Source: Microbacteriaceae bacterium
GTDB lineage: Bacteria > Actinomycetota > Actinomycetes > Actinomycetales > Microbacteriaceae
DNA length: 9,367 nucleotides
Assembly: GCA_029979375.1 (NCBI GenBank)
Contig: JAPOHQ010000035.1
Coordinates: 1 to 9,367, forward strand
Direction: 5' to 3'
The notes beneath the pieces are model-generated. The model was not told where the DNA came from, made no database searches, and was given only the letters and a program-made list of their open reading frames with translations. This document shows, in pieces, positions 1 through 4,893 of the stretch. Position 1 is the stretch's first letter. Each line of letters opens with the position of its first letter. The translations under genes were made by a program, and so were the position numbers.

Positions 1-1
1 G

Positions 2-1111
2 GTGGTGAGGGCCTCAGGTGGCTCGGTGCGAGACGCCTTATCGCTGCTTGACCAGTTGATTGCCGGTAGCGACAGCAAGTCAATCGGCTACGAGCGATCG
101 ATTAACCTTCTTGGCTTCACCAACGACAACCTGATGGCCGAGGTGATCGAGGCTTTCGCCGAGCTTGATGCGGCTAAGGCATTCGCAGCGGTAGACAAGG
201 TGATTCAATCGGGGCAGGACGCCAGGAGGTTCCTCGAGGACCTGCTCGAGCGAATCCGAGACCTGATGCTGGTGAGCTCACTCGGCAAGGACGCAGCATC
301 GATTCTCCGCGGCATCGGCCCCGAGCAGTTCGATCAGCTCCAGGTGCAGGCGGCAAGATTTGGCCTAGGTCAGCTCACTTCGGCGGCAGAGGCGACGGCA
401 AAGGCACTCTCTGACACCTCAGCAGCATCGAATCCAAGGCTGCAGCTTGAACTGCTCTGCGCTCGCATTCTCGCTCCCGTGACCGAGAACCTCTCGGCAA
501 TCAAGCCCCCCAAGGCCACTGAGCAAAAGGCCCCAGAGCAGAAAGCCCCAGAGCAGAAGGCACCGGAGCAGGCCAAGCCAGCCACACCAAAACCCGAGCC
601 CGAGGCGACAAAGGAGCCGGAAGCAGCTAAGCCCAGCGAGCCTGAGACACCGGCAGCCAACAGGGTTGAACCCGCGGCTGTTACCGCCAACTACTTCAAG
701 AGCAACTGGCAGGGCATCCTGGATGCCCTTGCCTCACAGTCGAGATCGGCCTGGGCCGTTGCCTTCACCTCCAAGGTCATTGATTACGAGGATGAGGTGC
801 TGACGCTGCTGTTCCAGTCGAATAGAGATGTTGAGGCATTCAAGAACTCCGGTGGTGCTGCCGAGGTGCTGCGCAAGGTGATCAGAGAACAAACCGGCGT
901 CACCGTCAAATACCGCGCCAAGATTGCTGAGGCCCCAGAGAAGCCAGCACCAGCTCCCAAGATTGAGCCAAACGATCAGGATGAGTTCACCGAGCCCGAA
1001 GAGCATGAGGAGCTGAAGACCGAGCCGATCGCGAAGGCCGATGATGCTCCGACCGGAGAGTTCATGCTCCGTGAGGTGCTGGGTGCAAAGCCCATCAAGG
1101 GTGAGAACTGA
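2..1111 (+). CDS. dnaX: DNA polymerase III subunit gamma/tau, C-terminal part (5' truncated by window edge)
   Basis: This is the clamp-loader ATPase subunit that loads the sliding clamp during replication. The frame is open from the left edge, so the GTG at position 2 is internal and the P-loop and most of the AAA+ module lie outside the window. Visible residues 1-20 carry the sensor-2-like motif GSVRDALSLLDQ typical of DnaX. Residues about 40-160 form the helical domain III used for oligomerisation. A Pro/Lys/Glu/Ala-rich linker follows (about 165-225) and contains a short tandem repeat. A compact domain at about 229-308 (NYFKSNWQGIL to VTVKYRAKI) resembles the actinobacterial DnaX C-terminal domain. 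An acidic Pro-rich stretch (309-350) follows, then a short hydrophobic end, FMLREVLGAKPI. The stop codon TGA shares its last A with the recR ATG (TGATG), implying translational coupling. No ybaB-like gene lies between dnaX and recR, unlike many bacteria. Identity is very likely; the linker evolves freely. Confidence 0.93.
   Translation: MVRASGGSVRDALSLLDQLIAGSDSKSIGYERSINLLGFTNDNLMAEVIEAFAELDAAKAFAAVDKVIQSGQDARRFLEDLLERIRDLMLVSSLGKDAASILRGIGPEQFDQLQVQAARFGLGQLTSAAEATAKALSDTSAASNPRLQLELLCARILAPVTENLSAIKPPKATEQKAPEQKAPEQKAPEQAKPATPKPEPEATKEPEAAKPSEPETPAANRVEPAAVTANYFKSNWQGILDALASQSRSAWAVAFTSKVIDYEDEVLTLLFQSNRDVEAFKNSGGAAEVLRKVIREQTGVTVKYRAKIAEAPEKPAPAPKIEPNDQDEFTEPEEHEELKTEPIAKADDAPTGEFMLREVLGAKPIKGEN
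521..571 (+). repeat. 15-bp in-frame tandem repeat (EQKAP units) in the dnaX linker
   Basis: Three full 15-bp units plus a 6-bp partial unit, beginning at 521, 536, 551 and 566, encode EQKAP-EQKAP-EQKAP-EQ. The units differ only at third codon positions: AAG/AAA for Lys, GCC/GCA for Ala, CAA/CAG for Gln, CCA/CCG for Pro. The protein repeat is therefore perfect while the DNA is slightly diverged. This fits slippage expansion in a disordered linker, followed by synonymous drift. It has no predicted catalytic role and probably sets linker length between domain III and the C-terminal domain. Confidence 0.9.
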
Positions 1112-1707
1112 TGTATGACGGCATCGTTCAGGAGCTGATTGACGAGCTTGGCAAGCTTCCCGGAGTTGGGCCAAAGAGCGCTCAGCGCATCGCCTTTCAC
1201 CTGATCGAGACCGAGAGCGAGGTTGCCCTCAAGTTGGCCGAGGTCCTCAAGGAGGTAAAGGAGAAGGTTCGTTTCTGCGACACCTGTGGCAATGTTTCGC
1301 AGTCCGAGCGCTGCTCTATCTGCTCCGATGCCAGGCGCGACGGGGGGCTGATCTGCGTCGTTGAGGATTCCAAGGACATCAACGCGATCGAGCGAACCAG
1401 GGAGTTCCGCGGCCTCTATCACGTGCTGGGAGGAGCGATATCTCCAATCGCCGGCATTGGGCCCGATCAGCTCCGCATCAAAGAGCTCATGAAGCGGCTA
1501 GCCGACCCGGCCATTCGAGAGGTCATTATCGCCACCAACCCCAATCTTGAGGGGGAGGCAACCGCCACCTACCTCATCCGCCTGCTGGGCTCGATGGAGG
1601 TTGCAGTAAGCAAGCTGGCCTCTGGCCTGCCGGTGGGTGGAGATCTCGAATATGCGGACGATATGACTCTGGGAAGGGCCTTTGAGGGTCGAAGGCGAGT
1701 CAACTAG
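1111..1707 (+). CDS. recR: Recombination mediator protein RecR
   Basis: RecR works with RecO (and RecF) to load RecA on single-stranded DNA at gaps and stalled forks. The protein has 198 residues, the usual family length. Domains in order: a helix-hairpin-helix DNA-binding motif (LPGVGPKSAQRIAFHL, about 16-31); a four-cysteine zinc finger with C56, C59, C68 and C71; a Toprim domain from about 80 (ICVVEDSKDI) with the acidic E85/D86 and the NPNLEGEATA segment at 143-151; and the C-terminal Walker-B-like tail SGLPVGGDLEYADDMTLGRA (171-190). The ATG overlaps the dnaX stop by one base. An AAGG ten bases upstream (1097-1100) could serve as ribosome binding site, so coupling to dnaX is likely. All key residues seem intact. 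Identification is very secure. Confidence 0.97.
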   Translation: MYDGIVQELIDELGKLPGVGPKSAQRIAFHLIETESEVALKLAEVLKEVKEKVRFCDTCGNVSQSERCSICSDARRDGGLICVVEDSKDINAIERTREFRGLYHVLGGAISPIAGIGPDQLRIKELMKRLADPAIREVIIATNPNLEGEATATYLIRLLGSMEVAVSKLASGLPVGGDLEYADDMTLGRAFEGRRRVN

Positions 1708-1757
1708 ACTTCGCTAAGGCGCCGCGGCCTATCTTTCATCCCCTAAGGAGCAAGCCC
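1708..1757 (+). promoter_or_regulatory. recR-lysC gap with a weak candidate promoter
   Basis: This 50-bp gap is the largest on the plus strand and the likeliest place for a separate lysC promoter. A TAGACT (1705-1710, overlapping the recR stop) and a TATCTT (1730-1735) resemble -35 and -10 boxes, each 4/6 to consensus with 19 bp between them. The match is weak and could be chance. A GC-rich GGCGCCGCGGCC run (1718-1729) lies between the boxes but no U-tract follows, so I do not call it a terminator. Lysine-riboswitch features are absent; the gap is too short. Confidence 0.25.
1745..1750 (+). promoter_or_regulatory. Shine-Dalgarno sequence fixing the TTG start of lysC
   Basis: AAGGAG lies seven bases before the TTG at 1758. 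It is the best ribosome binding site in the area. It supports TTG rather than the in-frame GTG at 1770, which would remove the conserved first residues (MPLI before VQKYGGSS). Confidence 0.8.
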
Positions 1758-3026
1758 TTGCCGCTTATTGTGCAGAAATACGGCGGATCTTCGGTATCTG
1801 ATGCCGACAAGATCAAGCACGTCGCTGCGCGCGTCTTGGCGGCTCAGGCAGAGGGCAATGACATCTGCGTCGTGGTGTCTGCAATGGGCGACACCACCGA
1901 TGAGCTGATTGATCTTGCCGACTCCGTAACTCAGGACAAAGAGGGCAATCGCGAGATGGATATCCTGCTCACCGCAGGAGAGCGCATCTCGATGGCGCTG
2001 TTGGCAATGGCCATCAAGGAGCAGGGTGGCAAGGCCATGAGCTTCACCGGCTATCAGGCCGGCATCTCAACCGATTCCGAGCACGGCAGTGCCAGGATCT
2101 GGAAGATTGACCCGACCAGGATTCGCTCGGCAATGGATGAGGGAAACGTTGCTGTGGTGGCCGGGTTCCAGGGCTTCAGCTTCGAAAACGGCGACACCAC
2201 CACTCTGGGTCGTGGGGGCTCCGACACCACCGCGGTTGCGCTGGCGGCATCCCTGAAGGCTGATGTTTGTGAGATTTACTCGGATGTGGACGGTGTTTAC
2301 ACCGCGGACCCGAGGATTGTCCCAAGGGCCCGAAAGCTTGCCCAGATCGACTTAGATTCGATGCTCGAGCTCTCCTCTTCGGGAGCAAAGATTCTCTACA
2401 TTCGTGCGGTTGAGTTCGCGCGTCGTCACGCAGTGCCACTGCGCGTTAGAAGCACATTTAGTGCCGACCCCGGCACCTTGGTATACGCCTCAAAGTCAGG
2501 AGAAGAGATGGAAGAGCCAGTAGTCTCCGGAGTTGCAACCGACAACACCCAGTCCAAGATCACCGTGATTGGTCTGCCAGACCGTCCGGGAAAGGCGGCT
2601 GAGATCTTCCAGATCGTCGCCGAGGCGGGTGCGAACATCGACATGATTGTTCAGAACGTCTCCACCACCGAGAACCACCTGAGCGATATCTCCTTCACCC
2701 TTCCGCACTCCGATCGGCACAAGGTAGTCGAGGCCCTAAAGGCCCAGCAGGAGAAGGTCGGTTTTGCCAACATCAGCTATGACGATGAGATCGGCAAGCT
2801 CTCGATTGTCGGTGCCGGCATGAAGACCTCCTCTGGTGTCTCCGCAAAGCTCTTCGGCGCTCTTGCTAAGGCGGGAATCAACATCGAGATGATCTCCACC
2901 TCAGAGATTCGAATCTCGGTTGTCACCAGAGCCGACCAGCTGAAGGAGGCAACTCGAATCATCCACAGCGCCTTCGAGCTGGATGCCGCGGAAACCGCTG
3001 TCATCTATGCAGGGTCCGGGAGGTAG
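1758..3026 (+). CDS. lysC: Aspartate kinase (alpha subunit), TTG start
   Basis: Cytosolic aspartokinase phosphorylates L-aspartate with ATP to aspartyl-4-phosphate, the first step towards diaminopimelate/lysine, threonine and methionine. The 422-residue length is near the 421 of the Corynebacterium glutamicum enzyme. The N-terminal amino-acid kinase domain (1 to about 245) shows KYGGSS (7-12), SAMGDTTDELIDLA (41-54), GRGGSDTTA (151-159), YSDVDGVYTADPR (174-186) and the RVRSTFS region (229-235). Two ACT domains follow (about 265-335 and 345-415) and should bind lysine/threonine at subunit interfaces. S302 and S312 align with C. glutamicum S301 and T311, positions linked to feedback control, so T311 is Ser here. 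This is a conservative change that I recall from other actinobacteria. A strong SD precedes the TTG. A second in-frame start at 2508 probably makes a separate beta subunit. The stop lies three bases before asd, forming a lysC-asd operon. Confidence 0.96.
   Translation: MPLIVQKYGGSSVSDADKIKHVAARVLAAQAEGNDICVVVSAMGDTTDELIDLADSVTQDKEGNREMDILLTAGERISMALLAMAIKEQGGKAMSFTGYQAGISTDSEHGSARIWKIDPTRIRSAMDEGNVAVVAGFQGFSFENGDTTTLGRGGSDTTAVALAASLKADVCEIYSDVDGVYTADPRIVPRARKLAQIDLDSMLELSSSGAKILYIRAVEFARRHAVPLRVRSTFSADPGTLVYASKSGEEMEEPVVSGVATDNTQSKITVIGLPDRPGKAAEIFQIVAEAGANIDMIVQNVSTTENHLSDISFTLPHSDRHKVVEALKAQQEKVGFANISYDDEIGKLSIVGAGMKTSSGVSAKLFGALAKAGINIEMISTSEIRISVVTRADQLKEATRIIHSAFELDAAETAVIYAGSGR
2498..2502 (+). 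promoter_or_regulatory. Internal Shine-Dalgarno for the nested aspartate kinase beta subunit
   Basis: AGGAG sits five bases before an in-frame ATG (2508-2510) inside lysC. The purine-rich context (AGGAGAAGAG then ATG) is a good ribosome binding site. The ATG falls exactly where the C. glutamicum beta subunit begins (MEEAV there, MEEPV here). Confidence 0.75.
2508..3026 (+). CDS. lysC: Aspartate kinase beta subunit, nested in-frame translation product of lysC
   Basis: The ATG at codon 251 of lysC opens a 172-residue product identical to the LysC C-terminus. It has the same length as the known beta subunit of the C. glutamicum alpha2beta2 enzyme. It starts MEEPVVSGVATDNTQSKITV, matching from memory the beta start MEEAVLTGVATD of that species. 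It comprises the two ACT domains only, so it should be regulatory: it would pair with alpha subunits and form the lysine/threonine binding interface. The internal SD (2498-2502) supports real initiation. That the product is made in this organism is inferred; the frame, start and SD are seen directly. Confidence 0.72.
   Translation: MEEPVVSGVATDNTQSKITVIGLPDRPGKAAEIFQIVAEAGANIDMIVQNVSTTENHLSDISFTLPHSDRHKVVEALKAQQEKVGFANISYDDEIGKLSIVGAGMKTSSGVSAKLFGALAKAGINIEMISTSEIRISVVTRADQLKEATRIIHSAFELDAAETAVIYAGSGR
3018..3023 (+). promoter_or_regulatory. Shine-Dalgarno for the TTG start of asd, inside the 3' end of lysC
   Basis: GGGAGG lies within the last sense codons of lysC (encoding the Gly-Arg end), six bases before the TTG at 3030. 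The SD is therefore cleared by ribosomes finishing lysC, which suits coupled translation of the two enzymes. No ATG or GTG nearby gives a better start. Confidence 0.75.
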
Positions 3027-3029
3027 TAG

Positions 3030-4097
3030 TTGTCAAAGCCAAACATCGCGCTAGTCGGGGCGACCGGAGCCGTTGGCTCGGTCATGATCGACATCATCAA
3101 CTCGAGAGAAAACATCTGGGGTGAGATTCGACTGATCGCCTCCAAGCGCTCCGCGGGCAAGCAGATTGAGGTTCACGGCGAGCAGCTGACCGTTGTTGAG
3201 CTCAGCGAGGCGGCCTTCGAGGGCATTGATATCGCGATGTTTGATGTTCCGGACGAGGTTTCCGCCCACTGGGGTCCGATAGCGGCAGCACAGGGAGTTG
3301 TGGTCGTCGACAACTCAGCGGCCTTCCGGCTGGACCCCGAGGTTCCGCTGGTTGTGCCTGAGGTAAATCCGGAGATGGCAAAGAGCAGACCGAAGGGCAT
3401 CATTGCCAACCCGAATTGCACCACGCTCACCATGATGGCGGCGCTCGGAGCCCTCCACAGGAAGTGGCAGCTGACCGAGCTGGTAGTCGCAAGCTATCAG
3501 GCAGTATCTGGCGCCGGGGCAGTAGGAATCGATCAGCTAACCGCTGAGACTGCCGCTGTTGCGCAGAACCCCGAGGCAGGACTGTTGGGTGGCAGCGTCG
3601 AGCAGGCGCTGTCGGCTGCCGGAATGGACCCGGCCGCATCGCCCTGGCCAACCCCGATTGCCCTGAATGTGATTCCAATGGCGGGCAGTCCCAAGGATGG
3701 TGGCCACACCTCGGAGGAGCTCAAGGTTAGAAACGAGTCTCGCAAGATTCTTGGCATCAAGGACCTCAAGGTTGCCGCGACGTGCGTGCGGGTTCCGGTT
3801 CAGGTCAGCCACTCGCTTGCGGTCCACGCGAGTTTTGCATCCGACATCTCGGTTGATGATGCCCGCGCCGAGCTTGAGAAGCAGCCGACCGTAAAGGTTA
3901 TGGATGAGCCGGAGAAGGGCATCTTCCCAACCCCGGCATTTGTTGCAGGCCAAGACCCGACCTATGTCGGCAGGCTGCGCCAGTCACTGGATTTCCCAAA
4001 GACTTTAGAGATGTTTGTTGTGGGAGATAACCTGCGCAAGGGCGCTGCCCTCAACACCTATGAGATTGCGGAGCTTGTCGCCGCAGAACTCAGCTAA
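3030..4097 (+). CDS. asd: Aspartate-semialdehyde dehydrogenase, TTG start
   Basis: Asd reduces aspartyl-4-phosphate with NADPH to aspartate 4-semialdehyde, the branch point to diaminopimelate/lysine and to homoserine-derived amino acids. The 355-residue length is normal. The N-terminal Rossmann fold opens with GATGAVG (10-16), the NADP loop. The catalytic Cys is C130 in NPNCTT. SYQAVSGAG (155-163) lines the active site, and NVIP (213-216) and EELKVRNE (229-236) are family motifs. R254 and H261 in CVRVPVQVSHS should bind substrate and act as the general acid/base; many relatives have GHS here, so Ser260 replaces the usual Gly. The end, FVVGDNLRKGAALNTYEIAELV, is typical. It follows lysC by three bases and shares its operon. 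Its last 8 bases overlap the 3' end of the minus-strand phosphoesterase, leaving no terminator room between the two stops. Confidence 0.96.
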   Translation: MSKPNIALVGATGAVGSVMIDIINSRENIWGEIRLIASKRSAGKQIEVHGEQLTVVELSEAAFEGIDIAMFDVPDEVSAHWGPIAAAQGVVVVDNSAAFRLDPEVPLVVPEVNPEMAKSRPKGIIANPNCTTLTMMAALGALHRKWQLTELVVASYQAVSGAGAVGIDQLTAETAAVAQNPEAGLLGGSVEQALSAAGMDPAASPWPTPIALNVIPMAGSPKDGGHTSEELKVRNESRKILGIKDLKVAATCVRVPVQVSHSLAVHASFASDISVDDARAELEKQPTVKVMDEPEKGIFPTPAFVAGQDPTYVGRLRQSLDFPKTLEMFVVGDNLRKGAALNTYEIAELVAAELS

Positions 4098-4893
4098 ATC
4101 TAATCAAGGTTGCGCTAGGCGGGCAGAACAGCCTCACGGGGCTGTAGATGCTCGCACCCAAACCGCCGCTGACATGCAGCGCAATCTCGTTGGATTCAAA
4201 CTTCCAGTTTGATAGCCCCTGAGCATTTTCGGTTGGCAGATCGCAGTTTGTGACCAGGGCCTTGCCGCCCGGCAGACAGATTTGACCGCCGTGGGTATGG
4301 CCGGCAAATAGCAGCTTGGCGTCAAGCGCCGCAAAGCCTTTGATTACTCGCAGGTAGGGAGCGTGAGCGACGGCAACATCTGCCTGGCTCAGCTTGCCAA
4401 AGTCATCCAGATTTTCGTGAGGATCATCGACCCCCGCAAAGCTGAGTTCTCTGCCAGCCACCTCAACCTTTGCCATCTGGTTGTTCAGCTTGTGCCAACC
4501 GGCACCCTCAAACTCGCGCATCATTCGAGCGGTGTCGAGGTCATTGCGATCGGTGGTCACCTTGGATGGCCCAGCAAAATAGCTCAGCGGATTCTTAGGC
4601 CTGGGGGAGCGGTAGTCGTTGCTGCCATTAACAAATACCCCGGGCAGTTCCAGCAGTGGTTCGAGGGCTCGGAGCAGGGGATTCAGGGCCTGAGCGTGAC
4701 CTAGGTTGTCGCCGGTGTTCACAACCAGGTCGGGCTTTAGCCCGGCGAGCTCGGCAAGGAACCCGGCCTTAGCCCGCTGGCCGGGAGCAAAGTGGATGTC
4801 TGAGATGTGGAGGGCCGTGAAGCTTCCAAGACCTAGGCCTGCTACTTCAAGTTCGAAGAGTTTAAACGGCCCTGAGTTTGTGGCTATCAGCAT
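4090..4893 (-). CDS. Metallophosphoesterase (calcineurin-like), PBP-linked
   Basis: A 267-residue hydrolase of the calcineurin-like family, which uses two metal ions to cleave phosphate esters. Metal ligands are all visible: D32 and H34 (SDIH), D62 and N63 (GDN), N92 and D93 (GSNDY), H177 (AHAP), and H199 and H201 in GHTHGGQICLPGG. It starts (ATG 4893-4891) within the end of the PBP gene, overlapping it by 7 bases. I see no good SD ahead of it, so translation probably depends on the upstream gene. It resembles the family found next to ponA2 in actinobacteria (Rv3683-like in M. tuberculosis, as I recall). Those proteins usually have an N-terminal membrane segment of some tens of residues, which is lacking here; the protein appears soluble. 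The substrate is unknown. The operon suggests a cell-envelope role, but this is inference. It ends tail to tail with asd with an 8-base overlap. Confidence 0.88.
   Translation of the reverse strand: MLIATNSGPFKLFELEVAGLGLGSFTALHISDIHFAPGQRAKAGFLAELAGLKPDLVVNTGDNLGHAQALNPLLRALEPLLELPGVFVNGSNDYRSPRPKNPLSYFAGPSKVTTDRNDLDTARMMREFEGAGWHKLNNQMAKVEVAGRELSFAGVDDPHENLDDFGKLSQADVAVAHAPYLRVIKGFAALDAKLLFAGHTHGGQICLPGGKALVTNCDLPTENAQGLSNWKFESNEIALHVSGGLGASIYSPVRLFCPPSATLIRFS

Noticed and set aside
519..572. Possible programmed frameshift site in dnaX giving a short gamma form, as in E. coli.
   Set aside because: The A-rich stretches read CAA AAG and CAG AAA in frame and do not make an X XXY YYZ slippery heptamer such as A AAA AAG. 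No clear downstream hairpin was found.
370..690. Minus-strand 106-residue frame with repeated CSGAF units.
   Set aside because: It is the reverse-complement shadow of the EQKAP repeat and linker of dnaX. It has no ribosome binding site of note and no family resemblance.
1718..1729. GC-rich GGCGCCGCGGCC run after recR as a rho-independent terminator.
   Set aside because: It has no clear loop and no T-tract after it, and it lies between weak promoter-like boxes; evidence is too thin for a terminator call.
2681..2700. Ser312 in LysC in place of the feedback-control Thr (T311 in C. glutamicum) as a sign of a deregulated enzyme.
   Set aside because: Ser is conservative, an ISFTLP-type sequence occurs in other actinobacterial aspartate kinases as I recall, and S302 (S301 equivalent) is kept, so normal feedback control is the simpler reading.
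3537..3953. Minus-strand 138-residue open frame inside asd.
   Set aside because: It overlaps conserved Asd coding sequence, including NVIP and the RVPV/H261 region, and has no recognisable features of its own.
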